DNA from: Oscillospiraceae bacterium
GTDB lineage: Bacteria; Bacillota; Clostridia; Oscillospirales; Oscillospiraceae
Direction of reading: 5' to 3'
DNA length: 51,092 nucleotides
Assembly: GCA_009779845.1 (NCBI GenBank)
Contig: WRBE01000014.1
Span: 1-51,092, forward strand
In this document: one piece after another, positions 35,101-43,824 of the stretch
Layout: each line of letters starts with the position of its first letter
How positions within the stretch are numbered: position 1 is the stretch's first letter
The notes under the pieces: model-generated
Databases searched by the model: none
Told to the model about the DNA's origin: nothing
What the model saw: only the letters and a program-made list of their open reading frames with translations
Program-made: the position numbers and the translations under genes

Positions 35101-36797
35101 GGGGTGGTGCCCTGCACCACAATCCGGGTTCCGGCAGGTGCCGTACCTGTAAGCGAAACAGTTGCACCAGCGTCTATGGTCAAGACGGTGCCGTCAAACC
35201 ACCAGCCCGCCCCCCAAGCTCCGGCGGTAAGGGTGGATAAATCAACAGGGGAGACAGTCGTTTCTGCCTGCCGTACTGTCACCGTAGCCACGGTCGAGGT
35301 AACCGCATTTGCTCCTCCAGCGTTTGGATCGCTGACAGTCACATAGTAATAATACATTGTCCCCAAGCCCGTTGTATCTGTTAGGGTGGGGGTCGTGAGC
35401 GTGGAAGCTGTCCCTGTCCCATCGGTGATTGGAACACCGCTGGCTACCGTGCCGTCCGGGGTGCTGTACCACTGATAAGTGAAACTGCCTGAGGCCAGCG
35501 ACCCGATGGCTGTTACGGACAAGCTGCCACTCTGACCTGATATGACAGAAGTGTTCGCCGGATCGGTCACGATTGCGATAGAGGGCTGGACGAGTGACAA
35601 CGTATAAACAGCGTTGCCTGTATTGGTGTTGCCGTTTCCCAGTTGCAGTGCGCCGTTGCTACCGGCAGTCCAGAGGCTACCGTCGTCCTTAATCGCCGCC
35701 GTATGATACCATGCAGCAGAGACATTGACCCAGTTTGTACCTGTTCCAATTCGGAGTGGGCTTTGGTTTGTAGCCGTTGTACCGTTCCCCAACCAACCCT
35801 CATCGTTCTGCCCCCAGCCCCAAAGGGTACCGTCTGCACGGACAGCCATAGTGTGATACCGCCCGGCTGACACGCTTTTCCAGTTTGTGCCTGCGCTGAT
35901 TTCCTGTGGCATATTTTGGTCGCCTGTCACGCCGAGGCCGAGCTGGTATTCGCTGTTGCCGCCCCAGCCCCAGAGCGTTCCGTCTGTCTTAATTGCTACA
36001 GTATTCCAGCACCCCGCCGACACGCTGGCCCAGTTATAGTCTCCCGTACTGACACCGATAACCTGCACGGGTGCCGTCTGGTTAGATGTATTGCTGTTTC
36101 CAAGTTGGCCAGAGCTATTCCAGCCCCAAGCCCAAAGACTGCCGTTGGACTGGATTCCCACAGTGAAGCTGCCGTATGCTACGCCACCGTCGTAATATCC
36201 CCCCGCTGATGCATCCAGCCAAGTGTTCCCCGCAAGCGCCGGAACCTGCATCGGCACGTTATATTGGCCCGTACCGCTGTTTTGTCCAATCGCACCCTGT
36301 GCGTTTTCGCCCCAGGCCCAGAGCGTGCCGTCTTGCTTGATGGCCACGGTGTGACGCGCACCTGCGGACACGCTGCGCCACGGGCCCGGCTCGCTGACGA
36401 GGGCAGGTGTCCCGCTGTCGGTTGTTGTATTGTTGCCCAGTTGCCCCTGTCCGGCGGCACCCCAAGTCCAGAGGTCGCCATTTGCATCAATAGCCGCAGA
36501 GTGCAAGCCCCCCGCCGCCACATAGACCCAGTTGGCGGCAACTCCGATTTGGGTAGGGACGGCTACGTTGTGATTAGACGTATTGCCATCGCCAAGCCGA
36601 CCATATTGGCCCGCACCCCAAGCCCATAGCGTGCCGTCGTTCCGAATCATCAGTGTATGACTGCCGCTCGCTGAGACCATCTGCACAGAATTTGATGACA
36701 GCGTCATTGCCGATGCTGCGCTATAGGGTAGCAACATCAGAATCATACAGACCGCCAATATCAAACTGAGCCTTCGCTTTACTCTCGTTTTCATCAT
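32166..36797 (-). CDS. Large surface protein: RCC1 propeller, Ig-like repeats, three SLH domains
   Basis: 1543 aa from ATG 36797 (GAAGGGGG upstream); the frame stays open further 5' but the signal peptide fixes the start. Residues 1-29 are a signal peptide. About 35-400 hold seven RCC1-like units, each ending near DGTLWAWG, enough for a seven-bladed propeller. Next come an Ig-like segment (YQWYS) and a low-complexity beta-helix-like region. Then five repeats of about 100 aa (each with NTGNQPTGAL, FTV-PN-GLTAG-Y, VTASF-VSFTV), a proline linker PPPPPEPSLPF, and three SLH domains (GHWAE; QWYSEAVAWA; SWAEEAMAWA) for cell-wall anchoring. The propeller probably faces outward as a binding head. Confidence 0.9.
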   Translation of the reverse strand: MMKTRVKRRLSLILAVCMILMLLPYSAASAMTLSSNSVQMVSASGSHTLMIRNDGTLWAWGAGQYGRLGDGNTSNHNVAVPTQIGVAANWVYVAAGGLHSAAIDANGDLWTWGAAGQGQLGNNTTTDSGTPALVSEPGPWRSVSAGARHTVAIKQDGTLWAWGENAQGAIGQNSGTGQYNVPMQVPALAGNTWLDASAGGYYDGGVAYGSFTVGIQSNGSLWAWGWNSSGQLGNSNTSNQTAPVQVIGVSTGDYNWASVSAGCWNTVAIKTDGTLWGWGGNSEYQLGLGVTGDQNMPQEISAGTNWKSVSAGRYHTMAVRADGTLWGWGQNDEGWLGNGTTATNQSPLRIGTGTNWVNVSAAWYHTAAIKDDGSLWTAGSNGALQLGNGNTNTGNAVYTLSLVQPSIAIVTDPANTSVISGQSGSLSVTAIGSLASGSFTYQWYSTPDGTVASGVPITDGTGTASTLTTPTLTDTTGLGTMYYYYVTVSDPNAGGANAVTSTVATVTVRQAETTVSPVDLSTLTAGAWGAGWWFDGTVLTIDAGATVSLTGTAPAGTRIVVQGTTPANVTFANVTISDPGNGNSPLTLESGAVLNLTETGTNSLTSDSSAPAIAVPSNATLHISGDGILNANNYGGGVGIGGSTPAGAFTMSGSPIVYASSVDMVLQSPSSGILFHGTTGTVYGSPTTTTDWTVPSGGTLDIPAGATLAVGAGTTLTNDGAINNSGTLNNNGTIINNIGGSLTNSGTIDNANSIVTDGTFTNAATGIINNTGVGTITGTTAPTFDIALDQTGTYTFSETAENYAAITPLTATITNTGNQVTGALTVTRSGGVSSNFTVTPAALSSIPVDDGTDTGNNTATFTVQPNAGLTAGIYTETVTVAGNNGVTASFTVSFTVTTAGYSVSLSETSTYTFAGVIEHYTTVPSLIVTAANTGNQPTGALAVALSGTNPTAFTLTPSSFSGIAVGADNTFTVTPNIGLTAGTYTATVTVSGSNGITASFDMSFTVTAATYGILLSDESTSPATELNGTTYTFPTRTPGYTAAPLTVTVDNTGNQPTGGLIVALSGGVSSDFVVTQLAPSATLAVSGAGTFTVEPNAGLTAGTYTDTVTVTDGSSITATFMVSFTVVDYGISLSQAGTYTFPSTVENDAPVTPLTVMITNIGTQPTGALTVALASGTDFTLDKTAISTLAVGGSDTFTVAPNGGLAAGVYTDTVTVFGGNGITATFDVSFTVTAAIYGIALSPNTTQDFGTLIAGYTTAPAPRTITVSNTGNQTTGGLTVALSGTNSSSFTLSTSSIGSIGVSGSDSFTIVPNIGLAAGVYGATVTVSGGSNIAAISFDVSVTVTAGTEPPPPPPEPSLPFLDIAGHWAETDGSIAFVYERGLMRGISATMFAPNATLTRAMFVTILYRMEGEPEVAFHQVFTDVTSGQWYSEAVAWATQSGLVQGIGNNRFAPETAVSREQIAVFLYRYAAFKGYHNIAPGLALETIFSDYYMVSSWAEEAMAWAVADKFIIGFDGKCMPIDAATRAECAALLSRFIRYYTG

Positions 36798-36870
36798 GTT
36801 CCGCCCCCTTCTATAATGTTTGCCAAAGGAATCGGTGGATATATAGTCAAACCGCTTGAAAGGTGGCTTG

Positions 36871-36902
36871 GCTATCATTATCCAGTTTTGTGCTATCATT
36901 AT
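36871..36902. promoter_or_regulatory. Direct repeats upstream of the SLH surface-protein gene
   Basis: GCTATCATTAT occurs at 36871-36881 and 36892-36902, a period of 21 bp (two helical turns), about 75-105 bp upstream of the start codon. This spacing suits a regulator binding two sites on one face. Confidence 0.65.
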
Positions 36903-37008
36903 ACGGCAATGGTTGGTTGAATGATATATTATCCCATTAACAAAAAGAAAATAATTTATGAACAACGTGAGCTGAATTCCAATGGACGTTGCCAGAGAGG
37001 TGTCCGGT

Positions 37009-37037
37009 TTGCGTTTATCGGGAGAATTGGATATAAT
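37009..37037 (+). promoter_or_regulatory. Promoter of the acyltransferase-like pseudogene
   Basis: TTGCGT, 17 nt, TATAAT, 32 bp before the ATG at 37070. Confidence 0.65.
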
Positions 37038-37069
37038 TACCGTATACAAAAAAAGAAAGCGAATCTATC

Positions 37070-38293
37070 ATGGAGAAACCCACTTTTATCACCGAACTAG
37101 ACCCAATCGGACAATATTACGCTGCGGTCATCACACCAGACCATCCTGGACAATTCATGCTTTCAGCATATTTGAAGGAATTCGTTGACCCAGAGGTATT
37201 GCAGTGCGCCGTAAATGATGTCGTACGCCGCCTGCCAGCTTTATGCGGGTGTTTAGAGCCAAAGTTTTTCTGGTATCATCACCAAACCGCTCTCTGCGCC
37301 GCCGCAGATTGTCTGGGTGGGCGACACGTACACCTTCACTGATTATTACAATAAAGGTGAAGGGCACGTCCTACGTGTGCTTTATGGTGAACAGCATATT
37401 ACCCTAGAGGCGATTCACAGCGTTGTGGATGGGCGTGGTCTTACCGTGATGATGCAGGCCTTGTTGGGACGCTATTTTGAACTTTTGGGCGTCACCTTCG
37501 AGAAAGGTGAGATCCCCGACTGCGCTGACACATTTCAGGCAGAGGAGTGGGAAGATGCCTATGCACGTTTTTACGCCCCTTCAAAGGGAACATCGAATCG
37601 CAAACATACGAAACATCCCAAAGCATACCATCACGAAGCGGTAGCGCCGATGCCACCCTATGTCATTCTGAAAACCTTTGATCTGACGGAAGTCAAACAA
37701 CAGGCAAGGGCGCACAACGCAACGATTTCAGAATATGTAATGGCGCAGATTTTTGCGGCAATCGCCGAAGAGCGCCATACCCGTGGGTGTAGCAAGCCAA
37801 TTATTGCGCTTGTGCCCATTGATTGCAGAAGTTTCTTTCCCACAAAAACGCTTCGAAGCTTTGTGGACAGCGTTATGGTCACCATGCCGGAGACGGATAA
37901 TTTTACAGAAATGGTGCTGGGAATCCGAGAACAGTTTGCAAAGATTGATGCTGCGTTTGTCCAAGCGAATATCAACGAATTTCAAGGGTTCAAAAACAGC
38001 GGGCGATTCTTGCCCCGTGTAGTAAAAAATGGGTGTTGCGCCGATTAGAGCACAGCGAAGAAGGTGGCATGACAACGACCTTTTCCAACATCGGAACCGT
38101 CTCGCTACCACCTGAAATTGAGGCACGGGTTGCACACATGGCATTTATCATTGATGCGGCAGCGGAAGACATGCCCGTCTCTTTCGCCAGTGCTACAGTC
38201 GGTAATACACTGACGCTCGCATTCACGCTTTGCACAGAGGCCGATGCGTTGGTGCAGAGCGTAGTAACAAAGATGGAGGGCACATTAGACTAG
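37070..38293 (+). pseudogene. Condensation/alcohol acetyltransferase-like protein, two frameshifts
   Basis: Three consecutive frames together make one protein of about 405 aa. Frame A (37070 to about 37275): MEKPTFITELDPIGQYYAAV, FVDPEVLQCAVNDVVRRLPALCG. Frame B (about 37270 to 38033): SAPPQIVWVGDTYTFTDYYN, IHSVVDGRG (the HxxxDG acyl-transfer motif with I-H-S-V-V-D-G), LVPIDCRSFFPTKTLRSFVDSV. Frame C (about 38025 to 38293): KKWVLRRLEHSEEGGMTTTFSNIG and the C-terminus. The second shift falls in a run of six A at about 38025-38030. The family resembles Clostridial AATase-like/condensation-domain proteins. The coding sequence is otherwise well preserved and keeps its promoter, so decay is recent, phase-variable or a sequencing error. 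Confidence 0.75.
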
Positions 38294-38751
38294 TGCCCTT
38301 CCGTCTCTGCAATCTGTTTGGTTTCCTGCACGACACCATGGCGGTGGTTTGGAGGGGCGTAGATGCTGTAGAGTTTTAGCGGCGTTTGTCCGGCATTGCT
38401 TAGATTATGCCATGTTCCGGCAGGCACGAAGATTGCAGAGTCGGGAAACACCGGCTGGCGTATCGTTAGAGAGTCTCGGCTACTGCCCATCTGCACGAGA
38501 CCATGGCCATCCTCAATTCGTAAGAATTGATCTACATTGGGATGCATTTCCAGCCCAATATCCCCGCCGACGGGGATGCTCATCATGGTTAGTTGTAAAT
38601 GCCGACCCGTCCAGAGGGCGGTGCGATATGTATGATTGTGTGTTGTGGCCTTGTGAATGTCAATCACAAAAGGCTGTGGGCCGTGATCCATCGAGCCGGA
38701 GGGCGAATGGGCAGGCGACTGCCGGACAGACCAAGGGGTATAAGGCATCAT
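38290..38751 (-). CDS. Cupin-domain protein
   Basis: 153 aa from ATG 38751, which has AAGGAG 9-10 nt upstream; the longer frame has no comparable site. Cupin motif 1 is GLEMHPNVDQFLRIEDGHG (about 78-96; H-x-x-x-x-Q/E type) and motif 2 is AIFVPAGTWHNLSNAG (about 121-136). The N-terminal FVIDIHKATTHNHTYRTALWTGRHLQLTMMSI is typical of a Clostridial single-cupin family found near spore-coat or mannose-isomerase-like genes. The last codons overlap the pseudogene end by 4 bp, convergent. Confidence 0.85.
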   Translation of the reverse strand: MMPYTPWSVRQSPAHSPSGSMDHGPQPFVIDIHKATTHNHTYRTALWTGRHLQLTMMSIPVGGDIGLEMHPNVDQFLRIEDGHGLVQMGSSRDSLTIRQPVFPDSAIFVPAGTWHNLSNAGQTPLKLYSIYAPPNHRHGVVQETKQIAETEGH

Positions 38752-38920
38752 GAGTTTGTGCTCCTTTTTTGGTGTTCTCATTGCCATCATATGTACACCT
38801 AGGCACTTTGCCACTTCAAGGTAGCGTGAAATGGAAGCTTGTGGACAGGATAACATATAGCCCTCCCCTTGTATTTGGCGGCAAAATACATTAAAATGTA
38901 CAAGCAAAGGGGTGAGGGTC

Positions 38921-40420
38921 ATGGAGAAAAATCTGAATGATAGCACAAGAGAGTTAGAGAGATACAAAGGTGCGCTACAAGAAGGCTGGGAGGATGATTT
39001 CGCCCAAGTATTCGAGCTTGCGCAAAGATATTTTGCGGCAGAAGACTATGCGAACGCTATCTCCTATTATACCAAAGTGACGGAACTCAACCCAGAACAC
39101 GCAACATCATATAACAATATCGGTGCGGCATTAGCTTGGCTGGGGAAGAAAAAAGACGTAATCAATTTGTATTTGAAGTCATTAGAGCTGGATAAAGAGG
39201 ATAGCGTTGTATTTTCAAATTTAATTAGACAAGCAATGTGGCAAAAAAAGATTCCGCAAACAGTTCCGCAAATGTTGGACAAGCCCAGTAGATACACATG
39301 GATATTAGAGCATATCAAAGAATATGCAGATGCGGTTGCCACACCGCACAAAGCAAAGTATTTTCAAATTTTTGACGACATGGAAATAAGCGATGATTGC
39401 GACGATTACGAGAAATATTTCTGGGTGAAATACATATTTGAAAACACGAAAGGACACACAGCCATCCGGGCATATCTTATCGCATTTTATGCCGTGATAC
39501 TGGAGATAAAGCACAGCCTGATTTTAAAAGAGATAGAAGGGAAATCCATTGGGCACTATACAAGAATTGAGAGCATAAAATACTTGGTTGCAAAGGAACA
39601 GGGAAATGAAAACAGGTTCAGGCTAAATAATGCGGCATACATGAACGACCCGTCAGAAGGCCATGTTTTTCTGGATTTGTTATCCCATGTGTTGAAAGGT
39701 CAGGTGTTAAGCAATTACTTTTCAACTGAAAACGAAACAGGGGTTCGCCAAGCCATTCATGACAGTGATACCTATTTAGGCAGTTTTTCCACGAATATTG
39801 ACAGTTTGCCCTTATGGGTGCAATATGGGAATAATGGTCAAGGTTGTTGTTTGGTATTTGATAGCAACTGTTTTGATAAAGAAGGGTTAGTGACACCTGA
39901 ACAAATGAAAATGCAGACACAGCCCCTAATTGAAGTGGGGCATACAGAAAAAGAAGAACAAGCGATAGCGCCAAAATACTGTTTATATCAAGTGATTTAT
40001 ACTGACAGCATAGAAGCACTGAAAGAGAGCGAGCCGTCCATATATGCCCCTCTGGAAAAGGTTTCAAAATTGCTGACACATATTGACCGGGAAATGAAGA
40101 AAATACATGACCCCGGCATAAAAGAAGAGCTGCGGCGTATTGTGGTGAACGCCGTTGACCAAATTCGGTTTTTATTTAAGAACACAGACTATGCCCATGA
40201 ACACGAGTTGAGAATCGTCATCTCGTCCAATCAACCGACTGCGGACGCAGGGAATCGGTCAAGAGAAATCCCGCATCTATACATGGAAATGGATAAAGAA
40301 TTGATATATGACGAGATCATTCTAGGCCCCAAAGTGGAGAAACCAAGTGAAGTAGCACCGTATATCTATTACACAAAAAAAGCGAAAGCAGTTACAAAAT
40401 CGACGATCAAATATCAGTAA
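38921..40420 (+). CDS. TPR-DUF2971 protein
   Basis: 499 aa from ATG 38921 with AAAGGGG upstream (a GTG three codons earlier is possible). A promoter-like TTGTAT-N17-TAAAAT lies at 38869-38897. Residues about 20-110 hold two TPR units (DFAQVFELAQRYFAAEDYANAISYYTKVTELNPEHATSYNNIGAALAWLGK). The C-terminal half matches the DUF2971 pattern: IGHYTRIESIKYL, RFRLNNAAYMNDPSEGHVF (about 238-256), YLGSFSTNIDSLPLWVQYGNNGQGCCLVFD (about 285-314) and HEHELRIV near the end. DUF2971 proteins are uncharacterised and frequent in accessory DNA. The gene stands alone and ends in a strong terminator. Confidence 0.8.
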   Translation: MEKNLNDSTRELERYKGALQEGWEDDFAQVFELAQRYFAAEDYANAISYYTKVTELNPEHATSYNNIGAALAWLGKKKDVINLYLKSLELDKEDSVVFSNLIRQAMWQKKIPQTVPQMLDKPSRYTWILEHIKEYADAVATPHKAKYFQIFDDMEISDDCDDYEKYFWVKYIFENTKGHTAIRAYLIAFYAVILEIKHSLILKEIEGKSIGHYTRIESIKYLVAKEQGNENRFRLNNAAYMNDPSEGHVFLDLLSHVLKGQVLSNYFSTENETGVRQAIHDSDTYLGSFSTNIDSLPLWVQYGNNGQGCCLVFDSNCFDKEGLVTPEQMKMQTQPLIEVGHTEKEEQAIAPKYCLYQVIYTDSIEALKESEPSIYAPLEKVSKLLTHIDREMKKIHDPGIKEELRRIVVNAVDQIRFLFKNTDYAHEHELRIVISSNQPTADAGNRSREIPHLYMEMDKELIYDEIILGPKVEKPSEVAPYIYYTKKAKAVTKSTIKYQ

Positions 40421-40469
40421 GGCTACGAGACACATTTCCTATTGACGTTATGCAGAGCATCAAATACCA

Positions 40470-40498
40470 GAGGCCGCCATCCGGCGGCCTCTTTTTTT
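40470..40498 (+). terminator. Terminator of the TPR-DUF2971 gene
   Basis: GAGGCCGCC and GGCGGCCTC with an ATCC loop, followed by seven T. Confidence 0.95.
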
Positions 40499-40557
40499 GT
40501 GGTCAATATGAACAATAACAGGGTTGATGTTTTATGCAAGTGTTCTAAAATTCACAA

Positions 40558-40586
40558 TTGACTTTCCCGCAGTAAATCGTTATAAT
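40558..40586 (+). promoter_or_regulatory. Promoter of the liv operon
   Basis: TTGACT, 17 nt, TATAAT, about 86 bp before the livK start. Confidence 0.85.
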
Positions 40587-40671
40587 AAAGTTTATACCAA
40601 AAATTCAGATTCACAAAAAATGTAATCCGTTTTTTTGGAACACAAAATTTTTAGAAGGAGGTAAATGGAAG

Positions 40672-41850
40672 ATGAAAAAGAAGTTTCGTGTAGCGGCTCT
40701 GGTATTGGCGGTGCTCTTCGTGATTAGCATGACAACGGCTTGCGGTCAAAACGGCGATGCCGGTGCGGCTGGGGACGAGGTTGTTGTCGGTGTCCTAGCG
40801 CCCTTGACCGGCCCTGTGGCACAGTTCGGCACGGCGGTGCAGGCCGGGATTGAACTCTATGTAGAACAGTTCAACGCCCAAGGCGGCTTGCAAATCCGTC
40901 TGGAATACTTCGATGAAGAAGGCCAAGCGGCCCAAGGCGTTGCCGGGTACTTTGACTTAGTGGATAGAGGCGTACACGCCATTATTGGCGCTGTGACCAG
41001 TGGTGTGACCATGGCTGTCGTTCCCCTTGCTTATGAGGACAACATGCCCATGATTACGGCCAGTTCTACCCACGAAAACGTGACTGTAGACGCAGAAACC
41101 GGCCAAGTATTCACCAACATGTTCCGTTCCTGCTTCATTGACCCCTTCCAAGGGGAGAAGATGGCAGAGTTTGCCCATGAAGTGGTGGGCGCCCAGCGGG
41201 TGGCAGTTCTCTATAACAACGAGGTGGACTACTCCATCGGCTTAACCCGGGCCTTTGAGGCCAAAGCGGCAGAGTTGGGGTTAGAGGTTGTCGCGGTAGA
41301 AACATTCCAAACAGGCCAAGTGAACTTCCAAGGCCAACTGACGAATATTGCGGCGCAAAGCCCGGATGCGCTATTTATCCCGGCCTATTACCAAGATGTC
41401 GCCCTAATCGGGCCGCAGAGCGAAGCGGTGGGTTTGGACGCAGTACTGCTTGGTGCCGATGGTTGGGCCACCATCTTAGACTTTATGTCCGACTCGTCTT
41501 CCATTGAGGGGGCCTTCTTCCTCACGGGCTTCTCGTCGGATGTGGATACGCCCATGGTGCAAGAGTTTATTGCAGATTTCACCTATAAAAATGGGTTTGC
41601 ACCCAACATGTTCGCCGCCCAAGCCTTTGATGCGGCCATGATTTTAGTCACCGCTATTGAAAGGGCGTTGGCCGATGGTATTGAGCCGGGCGACGCTGGA
41701 TTTTCCGATGCGGTTATCGCCAACATGGCGGCCACGGATATCACCGGCGTGACGGGGCATATTGTATTTGACCAGTTCAACAATCCGCAAAAAACAGCCG
41801 TCATCCTCCAGATTGCAGACGGACGTGAAACATTCTTTGGCTACTTCTAA
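40672..41850 (+). CDS. livK: Branched-chain amino-acid type substrate-binding lipoprotein
   Basis: 392 aa, AGAAGGAGG ribosome site. Lipoprotein signal with lipobox MTTAC (Cys24). The mature part is a Leu/Ile/Val-binding periplasmic fold: VVVGVLAPLTGPVAQFGTAVQAGIELYVEQFNAQGG, VHAIIGAVTSGVTMAVVPLAYEDNMPMITASSTHENV, RVAVLYNNEVDYSIGLTRAFEAKAAELG. First gene of the five-gene importer. The ligand could be branched-chain amino acids or another small amide. Confidence 0.9.
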   Translation: MKKKFRVAALVLAVLFVISMTTACGQNGDAGAAGDEVVVGVLAPLTGPVAQFGTAVQAGIELYVEQFNAQGGLQIRLEYFDEEGQAAQGVAGYFDLVDRGVHAIIGAVTSGVTMAVVPLAYEDNMPMITASSTHENVTVDAETGQVFTNMFRSCFIDPFQGEKMAEFAHEVVGAQRVAVLYNNEVDYSIGLTRAFEAKAAELGLEVVAVETFQTGQVNFQGQLTNIAAQSPDALFIPAYYQDVALIGPQSEAVGLDAVLLGADGWATILDFMSDSSSIEGAFFLTGFSSDVDTPMVQEFIADFTYKNGFAPNMFAAQAFDAAMILVTAIERALADGIEPGDAGFSDAVIANMAATDITGVTGHIVFDQFNNPQKTAVILQIADGRETFFGYF

Positions 41851-41925
41851 CAGTGTCAATACGCGAGGGGAGTCGGCTGAATATTCAGTCGTGCTCCCTT
41901 TTTGTTTCGGAAGGGATATACAGAT

Positions 41926-42807
41926 ATGATATTTGTAAACCAGCTCATTATCGGGCTTCAGATGGGTTCTATCTATGCCTTGGTGGCCTTGGGATACAGC
42001 ATGGTGTACGGCATTGTCAAGTTACTCAACTTTGCCCACGGGGATATTATCATGGTGGGGGGGTATATTGCCCTGTTTGCGCTGACTAGCGCCCATATGC
42101 CGCCGGTGGTGGCGGCAGTTGTGACGGTGCTGGGCTGTACGGCACTGGCTGTAGTGATTGAAAAGCTGGCCTACACGCCGTTGCGGTCTGCACCTCGGCT
42201 GTCCTTGTTGATTACGGCTATCGGGGTCTCTATTTTGCTCCAGAATGTGGCACAGCTTTTGTTCACGGCGGATGGGCATAGTTTTCCGGCCCATATGTTG
42301 CTGCCGGCGGGGTCTCTGACCATCGGCGGGTTTCAGGTTGCTTATACGGCCCTGATTACCATACTGGCCTCTGTGGCTTCCATGGTTGCGTTGACCATTT
42401 TAGTCCAGAAGACCAAGCTGGGCAAAGCCATGCGGGCGGTGAGCGAGGATACGGGGGCGGCCCAGCTCATGGGCATTCATGTGAATCACATCATCACCTT
42501 CACCTTTGCCGTCGGTGCGGCCTTGGCCGGGGTGGGGGCATTGTTATATAGTGTACAGTTTCCGCTGATTATGCCCACCATCGGCGTGATGCTGGGTCTG
42601 CGGGCCTTTGTGGCGGCGGTATTGGGCGGTATCGGCTCTATCCCCGGCGCCATGATTGGCGGATATGTCATTGGGCTGTTAGAAGTACTGGTAGTGGCGG
42701 CCAACTTATCCAGTTGGATGGACGGGGTGGTGTTCCTTATCCTTATCCTCGTGTTCATGGTGCGCCCCACGGGAATCATGGGCCGCCCCATGTTAGAAAA
42801 GGTTTAG
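41926..42807 (+). CDS. livH: Branched-chain amino-acid type ABC permease LivH
   Basis: 293 aa from ATG 41926 with GGAAGGGA 9 nt upstream. It starts MIFVNQLIIGLQMGSIYALVALGYSMVYGIVKLLNFAHGDIIMVGGY, the LivH hallmark. About eight helices and the conserved VLGGIGSIPGAMIGGYVIGLLE loop are present. Confidence 0.93.
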   Translation: MIFVNQLIIGLQMGSIYALVALGYSMVYGIVKLLNFAHGDIIMVGGYIALFALTSAHMPPVVAAVVTVLGCTALAVVIEKLAYTPLRSAPRLSLLITAIGVSILLQNVAQLLFTADGHSFPAHMLLPAGSLTIGGFQVAYTALITILASVASMVALTILVQKTKLGKAMRAVSEDTGAAQLMGIHVNHIITFTFAVGAALAGVGALLYSVQFPLIMPTIGVMLGLRAFVAAVLGGIGSIPGAMIGGYVIGLLEVLVVAANLSSWMDGVVFLILILVFMVRPTGIMGRPMLEKV

Positions 42808-42819
42808 GGGGTAACTGTG

Positions 42820-43824
42820 ATGAAACAACGATTTACGATCCCTATGCCGGCGCGTTATGGCATCAATATCGGGCTTTTGGTGCTGTTTCTCATTGTGGGC
42901 AACCTGATTGTGGGCGGCAACTTGTTGCCCCGCGCCCATAGTAATAATGTCATCCAAGTCGGCTTTTTTATCATTTTGGCTGTGTCGCTGAACCTTTCCA
43001 CCGGGTACTTGGGCCAGTTGCCCTTGGGCCATGCTGGGTTTATGGCAGTGGGGGCCTATGCCGGGGCTATTTTCTGGCGAAGCGGGTTGTTACCTTCCGA
43101 GGCATCTCTGGTGGTGGGGCTGTTGTTAGCCGGTGTGGTGGCGGCCATATTCGGTGTTCTCATTGGGATTCCCGCCCTGCGGCTCAAAGGGGACTATCTC
43201 GCCATTATCACCTTGGGATTTGGTGAGATTATCCGGGTGCTGATTAACAACCTGCCTGCCATTACGGGCGGTGCGCAGGGGTTACTGGGAATCCCTAGAT
43301 ACTCCACATTTCTGGTGGTGTATATCTGCGTCATCCTCACCTGTGGGGCCATCCACATGCTGATGAAAAGCAGGCATGGTCGGGCGATTTTATCCATCCG
43401 GGAAAACGAAATTGCCGCCGAGAGTTGCGGCATCAAAACCACTTACTACAAGGTTCTGGCTTTTGCCGCCTCCGCCTTCTTTGCCGGTGTGGCTGGAGCG
43501 TTGTTTGCGGGGAATTTAGGTATTTTGGTGCCCGGGGACTTTGACTTTATGGCCAGTATCAACATCCTCATGATTGTGGTCTTGGGCGGTATGGGGTCCA
43601 TGGCGGGTTCGGTTATTGCAGCGGCCATTTTGACCAGTTTGCCGGTGGTAATGCAGCCCCTAGCCCAGTATCGGATGATTATCTATGCCCTATTGCTGAT
43701 TCTTGTGATGATATTCAAACCCTCTGGCTTGCTCGGCACCTATGACTTCTCCCTGAGCCGTGTTATTGAGCGGCTGGTACGCAGGATAACAGCCGGAAGA
43801 ATCAAAGAAAAGGGGGCAAAATAA
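42820..43824 (+). CDS. livM: Branched-chain amino-acid type ABC permease LivM
   Basis: 334 aa from ATG 42820, 8 nt after a GGGGG ribosome site. VSLNLSTGYLGQLPLGHAGFMAVGAYAGAI, RLKGDYLAIITLGFGEIIRVLINNL and VVLGGMGSMAGSVIAAAILTSLP are typical. The stop overlaps the next ATG by one base. Confidence 0.93.
   Translation: MKQRFTIPMPARYGINIGLLVLFLIVGNLIVGGNLLPRAHSNNVIQVGFFIILAVSLNLSTGYLGQLPLGHAGFMAVGAYAGAIFWRSGLLPSEASLVVGLLLAGVVAAIFGVLIGIPALRLKGDYLAIITLGFGEIIRVLINNLPAITGGAQGLLGIPRYSTFLVVYICVILTCGAIHMLMKSRHGRAILSIRENEIAAESCGIKTTYYKVLAFAASAFFAGVAGALFAGNLGILVPGDFDFMASINILMIVVLGGMGSMAGSVIAAAILTSLPVVMQPLAQYRMIIYALLLILVMIFKPSGLLGTYDFSLSRVIERLVRRITAGRIKEKGAK

Noticed and set aside
32463-36629. Many plus-strand open frames opposite the SLH surface protein
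   Set aside because: They are antisense shadows of a repetitive Gly/Thr/Val-rich coding sequence; none has a credible start or family.
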